Made by a program: the position numbers and the translations under genes
Notes under the pieces: model-generated
The model's database searches: none
Seen by the model: only the letters and a program-made list of their open reading frames with translations
What the model was told of the DNA's origin: nothing
Source: Alteriqipengyuania abyssalis
GTDB lineage: Bacteria; Pseudomonadota; Alphaproteobacteria; Sphingomonadales; Sphingomonadaceae
DNA: 64,000 nt
Direction of reading: 5' to 3'
Assembly (NCBI RefSeq): GCF_019857185.1
Contig: NZ_JAHWXP010000002.1
Span: 620,001 to 684,000, forward strand
Part shown: in pieces, positions 45,222 through 58,131 of the stretch
How the letters are laid out: each line of letters opens with the position of its first letter
Position numbering within the stretch: the first letter of the stretch is position 1

Positions 45222-46403
45222 CTACAGCGCCTCGCCGCAGGCCTGCCCGCTCGCCCAGGCCCACTGGAAATTGTAGCCGCCGAGCCATCCGGTCACATCC
45301 ACCGCCTCGCCGATCGCGAACAGGCCGGGGGACTTCTTGGCCTCCATCGTCTGCGAGGAAAGCTCGGCGGTGGAGATGCCGCCTGCGGTAACCTCGGCCT
45401 TGGCGAAGCCCTCGGTGCCGTTGGGGTGGAACTGCCAGCCGCGCAGCCGCTCCTCCGCTTGGACCAGCGCCTTGTCGGACATGCCCTGGAGCGGGCCGGA
45501 GATGCCGAGCCGCTCGGCCAGCGTGACCGCGAGTCGCTCGGGCAGATGCTCGCGCAGCACCTGCGCCATGCTCGCCTGCGGGGACTTCGCCTTGCGTTCG
45601 CTCAGCCAGCCGGGGGCGAGGTCGGGCAGGAAGTCGATCCGCAGCACTTCGCCATGCCGCCAGTAGGAACTGGCCTGCAGGATCGCGGGGCCGGACAGGC
45701 CCTTGTGCGTCAGCAGCGCGGCCTCGCGGAATCTCGCAGCCGTTTTGCCTTGGCCGGCGGTGGCTTCGACCGGGGCCGAGACGCCCGACAGTTCGCGGAA
45801 CAGCACATCTTCGCCGCCCAGCGTCAGCGGGACGAGCGCGGGGCGCGGCTCGACCACCTTGAGGCCGAACTGGCGCGCGAGATCATAGGCAAAGCCGGTC
45901 GCGCCCATCTTCGGGATCGACGGGCCGCCCGTGGCAATGACCAGCGCAGGCGCGCGGTGGGTTTCGTCATTCGCCTCGACCGAGAAGCCTGCCTCGTCGC
46001 GCGCGATCCTGCCGATTTCCTGCCCGGTGCGGATCTCGACGCCGCCCTTTTCGCACTCGGCCAGCAGCATCGTGACGATCTGTTTCGCCGACCCGTCGCA
46101 GAACAGCTGGCCGAGCGTTTTTTCGTGCCACGCAATCCCGTGGCGCTCGACCAGATCGAGGAAATCGCGCGGCGTGTAGCGGGCCAGCGCAGACTTGGCG
46201 AAATGGCGGTTGGCCGAAAGGTAGTTCTCCGGCCCCGCGCCCAGATTGGTGAAATTGCACCGTCCGCCGCCCGAGATGAGGATTTTCTTCCCCACCGCGT
46301 CGGCCTTTTCGAGCACCAGCACGCGCCGCCCGCGCTGGCCTGCGACGGCTGCGCAGAACAGTCCGGCGGCCCCAGCGCCGAGGATGATTGCATCATGATC
46401 CAT
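45222..46403 (-). CDS. BaiN/YhiN (HI0933)-family flavoprotein
   Basis: 393 residues. The N-terminal dinucleotide fold ILGAGAAGLFCAAVAG and the family motif KKILISGGGRCNFTN are clear, with ATGGPSIPKMGATGFAYDLA in the middle and GEAVDVTGWLGGYNFQWAWASG at the C-terminus. These FAD proteins are annotated as NAD(P)/FAD-dependent oxidoreductases; physiological substrates are mostly unknown. The ATG at 46403 begins the flavin fold directly; longer frames upstream are not protein-like. It is divergent from the acyltransferase gene. Confidence 0.93.
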   Translation of the reverse strand: MDHDAIILGAGAAGLFCAAVAGQRGRRVLVLEKADAVGKKILISGGGRCNFTNLGAGPENYLSANRHFAKSALARYTPRDFLDLVERHGIAWHEKTLGQLFCDGSAKQIVTMLLAECEKGGVEIRTGQEIGRIARDEAGFSVEANDETHRAPALVIATGGPSIPKMGATGFAYDLARQFGLKVVEPRPALVPLTLGGEDVLFRELSGVSAPVEATAGQGKTAARFREAALLTHKGLSGPAILQASSYWRHGEVLRIDFLPDLAPGWLSERKAKSPQASMAQVLREHLPERLAVTLAERLGISGPLQGMSDKALVQAEERLRGWQFHPNGTEGFAKAEVTAGGISTAELSSQTMEAKKSPGLFAIGEAVDVTGWLGGYNFQWAWASGQACGEAL

Positions 46404-46536
46404 GGACCAGCGCCGTGGACCTTCCCCGCGCGCATGTCGAGCAGCGGCGGTAGGGATTGGCGCGCGCATCGTCCTATCCGGAGACGGTGCATTTCGCGCG
46501 CGCGACATTGCGTCGGGGGCGGTACAAGGGCGATCC

Positions 46537-47658
46537 ATGGACCCCGAGTCGCCCTCCGGCGCGCAGCGCTACCACCATCTCGACGCCGCGCGCGCGCTGT
46601 TCATGCTGCTGGGCATTCCCTTCCATGCGAGCCTCGCCTTTGCGGGCGGACACTGGCTGGTGATGAGCGGATCGCGCGATCCGGTGCTAGCCGTCATCCC
46701 GCCGTTGCTGAGCGATTTCCGCATGCCCGGGTTCTTCCTGATCGCCGGGTTCTTTGCCGCGATGCTGCTGGAGCGGCGCTCTCGCGGCGCGTGGCTCAAG
46801 GGCCGGGCCGAGCGTCTGGGCGTGCCGCTGCTGACCGGGATGGCGATCATCCTGCCGCTGCAGGCGGCCATCCTGCAGTATGCGCCGCGCGGCATCGTGG
46901 ATCCCGCTGCCGCAGCCCATCCGCTGGCGCACCTGTGGTTCCTGCCCACGCTGCTGATCCTGTGCGCGCTGCTGGCGGCGGTGTGGCCGCTGGTCGCGCG
47001 CGCGCGATCCTTCGCCGCGCCGCCGGTGATCGCGCTGGCAGCAGCGCTGGCGGTGTACGAGCTGGGCCTGACCGTGGTGGAGCATCTGCTCCACAGCGAT
47101 CTGAGCTTGCTCGGCGGATATCTGGATCTGCGCTCGCTGGCGATCTTCCTGCCGTTCTTTGCGCTGGGTGTCGCGCTGCGCCGGTCGCCCGCGCTGTGGA
47201 ATCGCTTCGCCCGGTTCGATCCGGCGGTGGCGATCATCGGGCTGCTCGCGCTGGTCCTGCATGTCGGCCTGTGGGAGGACCGCTCGACGATCGGGATCGC
47301 GCTCGACATCCTGTTCGACGGCCTGTCGTCGGTGTGCCTCGTGCAGACCATCCTCGCGCTGTTGCTGCGCCTGTTCAGCAAGCCTTCCGCGCGGGTCGAC
47401 CGGCTGGTCGACGCCTCTTTCACGATCTACCTGCTGCACCACCCGGTCGTGGTCGGGCTGGCGATTCTGTGCATCACCGCCGCGGTTCCGCCGCTGCTGG
47501 CGTGGGTCGCGATCTGCCTGGGGGCATTCGCGCTGCCCTATGCCGCGCACCGGATGATCCGCCGCAGCCCACTGGCGCTGTGGCTGCTCAACGGTGTGCG
47601 TCCGCAGCAGCGCGGCTGGGGCCTGCTGGTGGGCGCGCGCGAGGGCGCACCCGCCTGA
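46537..47658 (+). CDS. Acyltransferase 3 family membrane protein (OpgC-like)
   Basis: 373 residues with about ten membrane helices. The start HHLDAARALFMLLGIPFHASL has the R-x10-H pattern of acyltransferase family 3, and FRMPGFFLIAGFFAAML, HLWFLPTLLILC and LVDASFTIYLLHHPVV are further family segments. Members move acetyl, succinyl or other acyl groups onto cell-surface glycans; the closest style is OpgC. Substrate unknown. It converges with gyrB with only 6 bp between stop codons. Confidence 0.9.
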   Translation: MDPESPSGAQRYHHLDAARALFMLLGIPFHASLAFAGGHWLVMSGSRDPVLAVIPPLLSDFRMPGFFLIAGFFAAMLLERRSRGAWLKGRAERLGVPLLTGMAIILPLQAAILQYAPRGIVDPAAAAHPLAHLWFLPTLLILCALLAAVWPLVARARSFAAPPVIALAAALAVYELGLTVVEHLLHSDLSLLGGYLDLRSLAIFLPFFALGVALRRSPALWNRFARFDPAVAIIGLLALVLHVGLWEDRSTIGIALDILFDGLSSVCLVQTILALLLRLFSKPSARVDRLVDASFTIYLLHHPVVVGLAILCITAAVPPLLAWVAICLGAFALPYAAHRMIRRSPLALWLLNGVRPQQRGWGLLVGAREGAPA

Positions 47659-47664
47659 CACAGG

Positions 47665-51011
<3,347 letters not shown>

Positions 51012-51051
51012 GTGATTGACGTAGCGGAAGGCGTGCCCCATCGGCGCGGGC

Positions 51052-52437
51052 ATGCTCTCTGTACTCGACATTTTCCGGATCGGGATCGGCCCGTCCTCCT
51101 CGCACACGGTCGGGCCCATGCGGATCGCCCGGCGTTTCGTCCGCGCCCTCGAAAAAGCAGGCGAATTGCCGCAGGTCGAGCGGGTGGCGGTCGAACTGCA
51201 GGGATCGCTCGCGCTGACCGGCGTGGGCCACGGCACGGTGGATGCAAGCATTCTCGGCCTCGCGGGCTTCCGGCCCGAACGGACCGACCCCGACGAGGCG
51301 GCGCGCACGCTGGCGAGCATTCGCGAGGACAAGCGGCTGCAACTAGGCGATCAGCGCGAAATCGCGTTCGATTCGCAGGCCGATATTGAGCTGGTCGGGC
51401 ACATCATCCCCGATCTGCACCCCAACGGCATGGTCCTGCGCGCTTACGACGCATCGGGCAAACTGCTGCGTGAGGGCACCTATTTCTCGACCGGCGGCGG
51501 TTTCGTCGCCTCGCAGGCGCAGCTGAAGAAGCCGCCGAAAGACGATCAGGTGAAGGCGGGCGCGAAGGTGCCGCATCCGTTCGGCTCGGCGCAGGAACTG
51601 CTTGCGCTGTGCGCCGAGCATGATCTCTCAGTCGCGGATCTGATCCTCGCCAACGAGGACGCGATGCGCCCGCGCGAGGAAACCATCGCCGGGCTCGACC
51701 GGATTGCGCAGGCGATGGACGGGTGCATTGATCGCGGGCTGACCCAGCGCGGCATCCTGCCCGGCGGCCTCAAGGTCCAGCGGCGCGCGCCCGACCTGTG
51801 GGACAAGCTTTCCGGCAATCCGCTGTCGAACGAGCGCGAGCAGCTGTTCGACTGGCTCAACTGCTACGCGATGGCGGTAAACGAGGAGAACGCCGCCGGG
51901 GGCCGCGTGGTCACCGCGCCGACCAATGGCGCGGCTGGAATCATCCCCGCCGTGATCCGCTTCTATTGCAAGACCGCAGACGATGCCGACTGCGCGGAGA
52001 AGCGGCGGCTGTTCCTGTTGACCGCAGGTGCGGTCGGCCTGCTGTACAAGCAGCGGGCGAGCATTTCGGGCGCGGAGATGGGCTGTCAGGGCGAGGTCGG
52101 CGTGGCGTGTTCGATGGCCGCCGGTGGCCTCGCCGCGCTATGGGGCGCGACCCCGCATCAGGTCGCCAGTGCGGCGGAAATCGGGATGGAGCACAACCTC
52201 GGCCTGACCTGCGATCCCGTCGGCGGGCTGGTCCAGGTGCCATGCATCGAACGCAACGCGATCGGCGCGGTCAAGGCGGTCAACGCCGCGCGCCTCGCGC
52301 TGCACCGAACGGGCGCGGAAAGCCTCGTTACGCTGGATCAGGTGATCGAGACGATGCGCCAGACCGGGCTCGACATGAGCAACAAGTACAAGGAAACCAG
52401 CCAGGGCGGGCTCGCAGTCAACGTGGTGGAGTGTTGA
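51052..52437 (+). CDS. sdaA: L-serine ammonia-lyase (iron-sulfur type)
   Basis: 461 residues, single-chain type with beta and alpha domains. The start [23 protein letters not shown] is diagnostic. The alpha domain shows [31 protein letters not shown] and [18 protein letters not shown], with the cysteines that hold the [4Fe-4S] cluster. It deaminates L-serine to pyruvate and ammonia in the cytosol. It runs behind the ZIP transporter gene. Confidence 0.97.
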   Translation: MLSVLDIFRIGIGPSSSHTVGPMRIARRFVRALEKAGELPQVERVAVELQGSLALTGVGHGTVDASILGLAGFRPERTDPDEAARTLASIREDKRLQLGDQREIAFDSQADIELVGHIIPDLHPNGMVLRAYDASGKLLREGTYFSTGGGFVASQAQLKKPPKDDQVKAGAKVPHPFGSAQELLALCAEHDLSVADLILANEDAMRPREETIAGLDRIAQAMDGCIDRGLTQRGILPGGLKVQRRAPDLWDKLSGNPLSNEREQLFDWLNCYAMAVNEENAAGGRVVTAPTNGAAGIIPAVIRFYCKTADDADCAEKRRLFLLTAGAVGLLYKQRASISGAEMGCQGEVGVACSMAAGGLAALWGATPHQVASAAEIGMEHNLGLTCDPVGGLVQVPCIERNAIGAVKAVNAARLALHRTGAESLVTLDQVIETMRQTGLDMSNKYKETSQGGLAVNVVEC

Positions 52438-52452
52438 CCGGCTGACGCGCTC

Positions 52453-53238
52453 TCAGTCCGCCGAGCCGCCTCTCGAAGCGAAGGCGGGGCGGAAATCGAC
52501 CGCGCCCTGCCAGATCGCCTGATCGAACACCGGGGCGAGCATTGCGCGACTCGCGGCGTCGAACTGAGTCGCGTGGCACTGGGTCGCGGCGGCGGCGGCG
52601 GCCAGGTCGGTCTCGTCATAGCCGATTCGCACGCTGAGCAGCGCGGGATCGGTCTTCGCCCAGTTAGCCAGTTCCGCGACCGGTGCCTGCCGATCCGCCC
52701 GAATGCCGAAATAGAGCAGCGCGGGGCGCTCGCTCGCGGGCATCGCCTCGACCAGCTGGCTGGTGAAGGCGCTGACCAGCCGGTGGTCGGCATGGCCATA
52801 TCCGCCGTCCGGACCCCAGGTGATGATCGTCTCGGGACCGGCCGCCGCGATTTCGCTGGCGAGCCGGGCGATCAGGCCATCGTCCTCGGGAGTGTCGCGC
52901 GCCTCGTCCGCCAGCTTTCCGTCGTCATAGCCGAGCATCATCGGCGCACCGAGGCCCAGCGCCTTGGCGGAGCAGCGCGCTTCATCCTCGCGCGCGGCAG
53001 CAAGCGCTTCGCCCGGTTCCAAATCCGAAACGCCCGGCCCGGCATCGCCACTGGTCGCATAGACCAGCCGCACGTCGGCTCCGGCGCGGGCGAGGGCGGA
53101 GAGCGCGGGGGCCATCGGCAGCTCGTCGTCCGGATGCGCGAGAATCACCATCACCGGGCGCGTATCGCCGGCCGGCTGCGCCAGCGCCGCGCTGGCGAGC
53201 AGCAGGGCGGGCACGCCTGCAAGAAGCGGCTTGGACAT
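52453..53238 (-). CDS. Secreted PIG-L-family deacetylase
   Basis: 261 residues. A signal peptide (ending ASAALAQ) is followed by the zinc-binding VILAHPDDELP motif and the later His in GPDGGYGHADHRLV, both hallmarks of the LmbE/PIG-L fold. These enzymes remove acetyl groups from N-acetylglucosamine-type sugars; here the protein acts in the periplasm or outside, so a cell-wall or glycan substrate is plausible. The ATG at 53238 follows GGGGAGA. A structured RNA candidate ending in a terminator lies 70 bp upstream on the same strand and may be its leader. Confidence 0.91.
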   Translation of the reverse strand: MSKPLLAGVPALLLASAALAQPAGDTRPVMVILAHPDDELPMAPALSALARAGADVRLVYATSGDAGPGVSDLEPGEALAAAREDEARCSAKALGLGAPMMLGYDDGKLADEARDTPEDDGLIARLASEIAAAGPETIITWGPDGGYGHADHRLVSAFTSQLVEAMPASERPALLYFGIRADRQAPVAELANWAKTDPALLSVRIGYDETDLAAAAAATQCHATQFDAASRAMLAPVFDQAIWQGAVDFRPAFASRGGSAD

Positions 53239-53310
53239 TGCGATTCTCCCCTGTTCCATTCCCGTGCCAAACCCTGCCTCTCGCGTCTCGCAATGTCGAG
53301 CGCACACGCG

Positions 53311-53498
53311 AAAAGGCCCGCGTGCCCTGAGGAGCACGCGGGCCTTGAGGTTCCTTTGGAGAGAGAGGAACCGCCCTCCGGCAATGGCAGGCCCGCTTGG
53401 GGCGCATCAGCCTGGAGGAAAATTGGCCGGCGGGGATCTTAGGGGGGGGAGAGGTCGATCCACCGCCGGCTCGAGAGGGGAAATAATCTTACGCCCTA
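53311..53498 (-). ncRNA. Candidate structured small RNA or attenuator with anti-SD loops
   Basis: This lies in the 497-bp gap between the PIG-L gene and guaA, which has no supported gene. On the minus strand three hairpins follow each other. The first (53426-53470) has a 13-bp stem with one bulge and a loop containing CUCUCCCCCCCC. The second (53349-53372) has a 7-bp stem and loop CUCUCUCCAA. The third (53313-53346) has a perfect 13-bp stem, loop UCCUCAGG and a TTTT tail at 53314-53311, an intrinsic terminator. Single-stranded UUUUCCUCC lies between the first two. A TATAGT hexamer at 53503-53498 could be the -10 element; no good -35 is seen. The 5' end is a guess. Confidence 0.55.
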
Positions 53499-53735
53499 CT
53501 ATATGAAAGTGAGAAAACACGCAGGGCGGTGCAGTTTTTTGCAACTGACTGCGTGGGCTTGCTTAAGGGCATTTTCAGGCGTCTTGTGGGCATCAATATT
53601 GCTTTTGCGCCAGATTTTCGGAAATTTGGCGGGCGGGCGACAGGTTCGATCCGATGCAACTCGCGGTATGAAACCTCACCTGCACCGCTACGGCACCCGC
53701 TGGACAGGCGGCGGGGCAGCACTTACCGCGCGGCC

Positions 53736-55310
53736 ATGCAGCCAGACCATCTCCCCGATTCCATCCTCATCGTCGATTTCGGCAGCCAGGTGACCCAGCT
53801 GATCGCGCGCCGCGTGCGCGAGGCGGGCGTCTATTCCGAGATCGCTCCGTTCAGCCAGGCCGAAGAGGCCTTCGAGCGGATGAGGCCCAAGGGCATCATC
53901 CTGTCCGGATCGCCCGCCAGCGTGTGCGACGAAGGCAGCCCCCGCGCGCCGCAGGTGCTGTTCGATTCAGGACTTCCGATTCTGGGCATCTGTTACGGGC
54001 AGCAGGTGATGACCACCCAGCTGGGCGGCGAGGTAAAGCCCGGGCACGAGACGGGCGAGGGCGGCGAATTCGGCCGCGCCTTCCTCACCGTGACCGAGCC
54101 TTGCGTCTTGTTCGAAGGGCTGTGGAACGTCGGCGAGCGGCATCAGGTGTGGATGAGCCACGGCGACAAGGTGACGCAATTTGCCGAAGGCTTCCGCATC
54201 GTCGCCACCAGCGACGGGGCTCCGTTCGCGCTGATCGCCGATGACGAGCGCCGCTATTACGGCACGCAGTTCCACCCCGAGGTGTTCCACACCCCTGATG
54301 GCGCGAAACTGCTCGCCAATTTCGCGCGCCATGTCTGCGGCCTCTCGGGCGACTGGACCATGGCCGAATACCGCGCGACCAAGATCGCCGAGATCCGCGA
54401 GCAGGTCGGCGATGCCAAGGTCATCTGCGGCCTGTCCGGCGGGGTCGATTCCTCGGTCGCCGCGATCCTGATCCACGAAGCGATCGGCGAACAGCTGACC
54501 TGCGTCTTCGTCGACCACGGCCTGCTGCGGCTGGGTGAGCGCGAACAGGTCGAGACCATGTTCCGCGACCACTACAACATCCCGCTGGTGGTTGTGGACG
54601 CCGAGGAACGCTTCATGGCGGGCCTCGCCGGCGAGACCGACCCCGAGAAGAAGCGCAAGTTCATCGGCGGCGAGTTCATCAACGTGTTCGAGGAAGAGGC
54701 GAACAAGATCGGCGGCGCGGATTTCCTCGCGCAGGGCACGCTCTACCCCGATGTGATCGAATCGGTGTCCTTCACTGGCGGCCCGTCGGTGACGATCAAG
54801 AGCCACCACAATGTCGGCGGCCTGCCCGAACGCATGAACATGAAGCTGGTCGAGCCGCTGCGCGAGCTGTTCAAGGACGAGGTGCGCGATCTGGGCCGCG
54901 AACTCGGCCTGCCCGACATGTTCGTCGGCCGCCACCCGTTCCCCGGCCCCGGCCTCGCGATCCGCATTCCGGGCGAAGTCACCAAGGAACGCTGCGACAT
55001 CCTGCGCAAGGCGGACGCGATCTATCTCGAGGAAATCCGCAATGCGGGCCTCTACGACGCGATCTGGCAGGCCTTCGCGGTGCTGCTGCCGGTGAAGACC
55101 GTCGGCGTGATGGGCGACGGGCGCACCTACGACAGCGTCTGCGCCCTGCGCGCGGTGACCAGCACCGATGGGATGACCGCCGACGTCTACCCCTTCGACG
55201 GGGCGTTCATCGGACGCGTGGCGACGCGCATCGTAAACGAGGTGCGCGGGATCAACCGGGTGGTCTACGACTATACGAGCAAGCCGCCCGGCACGATCGA
55301 ATGGGAATAG
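53736..55310 (+). CDS. guaA: GMP synthase (glutamine-hydrolysing)
   Basis: 524 residues. The class I glutamine amidotransferase domain has Cys86 in GICYGQQVM and the His/Glu pair in QFHPEV; the ATP-pyrophosphatase domain has the P-loop GLSGGVDSS; the C-terminal dimerisation domain ends [17 protein letters not shown]. It converts XMP to GMP. The ATG at 53736 fits the family N-terminus; the upstream frame is not conserved-looking. The A/T-richer stretch 53480-53640 probably holds its promoter. The M61-like gene follows 24 bp later. Confidence 0.97.
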   Translation: MQPDHLPDSILIVDFGSQVTQLIARRVREAGVYSEIAPFSQAEEAFERMRPKGIILSGSPASVCDEGSPRAPQVLFDSGLPILGICYGQQVMTTQLGGEVKPGHETGEGGEFGRAFLTVTEPCVLFEGLWNVGERHQVWMSHGDKVTQFAEGFRIVATSDGAPFALIADDERRYYGTQFHPEVFHTPDGAKLLANFARHVCGLSGDWTMAEYRATKIAEIREQVGDAKVICGLSGGVDSSVAAILIHEAIGEQLTCVFVDHGLLRLGEREQVETMFRDHYNIPLVVVDAEERFMAGLAGETDPEKKRKFIGGEFINVFEEEANKIGGADFLAQGTLYPDVIESVSFTGGPSVTIKSHHNVGGLPERMNMKLVEPLRELFKDEVRDLGRELGLPDMFVGRHPFPGPGLAIRIPGEVTKERCDILRKADAIYLEEIRNAGLYDAIWQAFAVLLPVKTVGVMGDGRTYDSVCALRAVTSTDGMTADVYPFDGAFIGRVATRIVNEVRGINRVVYDYTSKPPGTIEWE

Positions 55311-55334
55311 CCGGGCGTATCGGGGGGTACGACG

Positions 55335-56801
55335 ATGGTTCGCGCATTGGTGGCAGCTCTTAGCATTCTGGCGCTTGCCGGATGCGCTTCCCTTCCTCCC
55401 CAGCCCGATGCCAGTGACCGCGCCGCCGCGCAGGCCGGCATTCTCTCGTTCGGCATCCAGCAGCCGGACCGGTTCGACGCCATCACGGTAAGGCTCGACC
55501 TGCCCGACTCCGCGGCGGGATCGGTGCTGACCTTTCCCGATTCCTGGGGACCGGAAGAAAACCTGTCGCAATCGCGCGGAGACATCGCGTTTCGCGGGCT
55601 GGAACGGCTCCCCGGTGAGGGGGAGGCTTACCGTGTAGCCCCCGGTGGCGGCTGGATCACCTATACGGTGGCGCAGGATTACGAGGGAGAGCCCGACTGG
55701 GAGACCCACCGCCTGCCCGGAATGCGCGTCCGAACCGCACCGAGCCACGCCTTCCTCCTCGGCCCGACTGTCCTTCCCGCATGGTCGCAAGGCGGCGTGC
55801 CGCTGACGCTCGACCTGCAATCGCTCCCGCAGCGCGCGGCCTTCAGCTTTGCGCCCGGCGATTGCGCGACGGGCTGTGCACTCGAGGATTTGGCGAATTC
55901 CGTGCTCGCACTCGGTGATTTCGCGTTCGATACAAGGCAGGCGGGGGACACCACGGTTCGCAGCGCCATTCGCGGTTCCTTCGCGATGAACGCGGACGCG
56001 ATGTCCGGCGTGCTTGCCGGAATGCTCGACCAGGGGGCGCAGCGGTTCGACGATGCGCCCTTCCCGTCCTACCTTTTTGCCGTGAACCCGATCCCTGCGC
56101 CGCCGCAGGGTTCGGCGGTCGTGGGCACCGGCCTGCATCGCAGCTTCCTGCTGCTGGCGAGCGAGAATGCCGATGCCGAGCGGCTGCGCCACACGATCGC
56201 GCACGAGATCGTGCACGAATGGATCACCCGCCGGATGGGGCCCACCGACGAAGAGACGGACGCGCAGCGGATGTGGTTCACCGAAGGCGCGACCGAATAT
56301 TTCGCATGGAAGCTGCAACTCGCCGCCGGGCTGATCGACACGCAGGACTTTCTCGCCGGCATGTCCGATCTGGCGAACGCATACCTTGCATCGCCCGTGC
56401 GGGAGCTGCCTGCGGGCGAGCTGGCGGAGCGCATCTTCGAAAGCGAGGAGGCGCAGCGCCTGCCCTATCAGCGCGGCGCGTTGCTGGCCTGGCACTGGGA
56501 TATTCTCGCCCGGGAGCGCGGTTCCTCTCTCGACGCGGTCATTGCCGATCTGATCGACGGGAATGAGCGGCAGGAGCTTACCGATGCGCGGATCCGAGCG
56601 GCGATGACGCGGCGCATCGGCGGGCAATTCGACAGCGATCTGGCGCGCTATGTCGTGCAGGGAAAAGCGCTCGATCCGATGGCGCTGACCTTGCCGGGTT
56701 GCCTGGTCGCGATACCCGAGCGCTCCGGTACCGTCCGCTTCGCGATTGCGGACGGCAGCTCCGGAGACACTTGCCGGGCGGAGCTTCTCGGCCCCGCCTG
56801 A
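55335..56801 (+). CDS. M61-like metallopeptidase lipoprotein
   Basis: 488 residues. Lipoprotein signal with lipobox LAGC near residue 18. The zinc site is His290-Glu-Ile-Val-His294 (HEIVHEW) with the third ligand in WFTEGATEYFAWKLQL (Glu317), as in M61 glycyl aminopeptidases; the segment YQRGALLAWHWDILARERG is also M61-like. The PDZ domain of typical M61 enzymes is not seen. It probably trims peptides at the periplasmic membrane face. Its plan resembles the protein at 8964-10364 (zinc sites at residues 290 and 291). It lies 24 bp behind guaA, likely a read-through arrangement rather than a pathway link. Confidence 0.88.
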   Translation: MVRALVAALSILALAGCASLPPQPDASDRAAAQAGILSFGIQQPDRFDAITVRLDLPDSAAGSVLTFPDSWGPEENLSQSRGDIAFRGLERLPGEGEAYRVAPGGGWITYTVAQDYEGEPDWETHRLPGMRVRTAPSHAFLLGPTVLPAWSQGGVPLTLDLQSLPQRAAFSFAPGDCATGCALEDLANSVLALGDFAFDTRQAGDTTVRSAIRGSFAMNADAMSGVLAGMLDQGAQRFDDAPFPSYLFAVNPIPAPPQGSAVVGTGLHRSFLLLASENADAERLRHTIAHEIVHEWITRRMGPTDEETDAQRMWFTEGATEYFAWKLQLAAGLIDTQDFLAGMSDLANAYLASPVRELPAGELAERIFESEEAQRLPYQRGALLAWHWDILARERGSSLDAVIADLIDGNERQELTDARIRAAMTRRIGGQFDSDLARYVVQGKALDPMALTLPGCLVAIPERSGTVRFAIADGSSGDTCRAELLGPA

Positions 56802-56934
56802 AGCAGCAAGATCGGCCTGGAACACGCCCGGTGCTCTCGTGCAAGATGACTGGAACGCTACACTTCGCGCCCGCGTTGTGATCGGCAAATGGCCGCGAGA
56901 TTCTGCGCGGCGCAAACCAATGCCGGAGCTTTCC

Positions 56935-58077
56935 ATGACCGATACCCACGCACCGCTGCTCGACCCGCTCGACATGGCGGATATCACCACGCCCAACAGG
57001 GTGTGGATGGCCCCGCTCACCCGCAGCCGCTCGACCGCGGGCGACTGCGAGCAGACCCCGCTTCACGCGCTCTATTATGCGCAACGGGCGGGCGCCGGCC
57101 TGATCGTTTCCGAGGCCACGCAGATCAGCCACGAAGGGCAGGGTTATGCCTGGACGCCGGGAATCTTCACCGAAGAACAGGTCGAAAGCTGGAAGCTGGT
57201 GACCGACGCGGTGCATAATGCGGGTGGGCGGATTTTCTGCCAGCTTTGGCACGTCGGCGCGATCAGCCATCAGGTGTTCCAGCCCGAAGGCGACGCGCCC
57301 GTTTCCGCCAGCGTATGGACGCCCGAGGGCGAGGCCTTCGTCGGCGACCGGCTGAGCGAGGGGCCGACCGTGCCCTTCCCCGAGGCGCGCGCGCTCGACC
57401 TCAATGAGATCCCGCGCCTGCTCGACGATTACCGGCATGCGGCGCGCTGCGCGGCCCGCGCCGGGTTCGACGGTGTGGAGGTGCATGCGGCGAACGGATA
57501 TCTGATAGACCAGTTCTTGCGCAGCGGGACCAACCGGCGCGAGGACGAGTATGGCGGCAGTCTCGAAAATCGGCTGCGCCTGCTCGACGAAGTGGTCGCC
57601 GCGGTCACCGAGGTGCTGCCCGCAGGCCGGGTCGGTGTGCGCCTCTCGCCGATGGGCGGGCCGGGCGGCTCGTCCGATGCCAAGCCGGAAGAGACCTACC
57701 CCGAAGCAGCGGCCAAGCTCGCCGGGCGCGGGCTCGCCTATCTCCACGTCGTGCGACCCAACGGCCATACCGGCAGCGGCGGATCGGACGAGGGCAACGC
57801 AATCGTCAAGGACATGCGCCAGCGGTTCGACGGGGTGTTCGTCGCCAATGGCGAATTCTCGACCGAGGAAGCCGCGCAATGGGTCGGCGACGGCCACGCC
57901 GACGCGGTCGCCTTCGGTCGCCTGTTCATCGCCAACCCGGATCTGCCGACGCGGATCGCGGCGGGCGGCCCTTACGAAGAGGCCAACGAGGCCACGTTCT
58001 ACGGCGGCGGGGCGGAGGGATATGTCGATTATCCCACGCTCGACCGCGTCACCGACCCGCTTCCTGTGCCGGCCTGA
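56935..58077 (+). CDS. Old yellow enzyme family alkene reductase
   Basis: 380 residues, single FMN barrel. Markers are RVWMAPLTRSRS, GAGLIVSEATQIS, FCQLWHVGAIS, DGVEVHAANGYLIDQFLRSGTNRR (with the substrate-binding His-Asn pair in HAANGYL) and DAVAFGRLFIANPDL. It reduces activated C=C bonds of enones, nitro compounds or maleimides with NAD(P)H, as NemA does. The ATG at 56935 has GGAG 7 bases upstream; another in-frame ATG is at 56920. It is followed closely by an MDR oxidoreductase, suggesting joint handling of electrophiles. Confidence 0.94.
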   Translation: MTDTHAPLLDPLDMADITTPNRVWMAPLTRSRSTAGDCEQTPLHALYYAQRAGAGLIVSEATQISHEGQGYAWTPGIFTEEQVESWKLVTDAVHNAGGRIFCQLWHVGAISHQVFQPEGDAPVSASVWTPEGEAFVGDRLSEGPTVPFPEARALDLNEIPRLLDDYRHAARCAARAGFDGVEVHAANGYLIDQFLRSGTNRREDEYGGSLENRLRLLDEVVAAVTEVLPAGRVGVRLSPMGGPGGSSDAKPEETYPEAAAKLAGRGLAYLHVVRPNGHTGSGGSDEGNAIVKDMRQRFDGVFVANGEFSTEEAAQWVGDGHADAVAFGRLFIANPDLPTRIAAGGPYEEANEATFYGGGAEGYVDYPTLDRVTDPLPVPA

Positions 58078-58131
58078 GAGCGCGAAGCCTCACCCCACTA
58101 TGCAAGTTCTTTCCAGACGCTGGAGCCCGAT

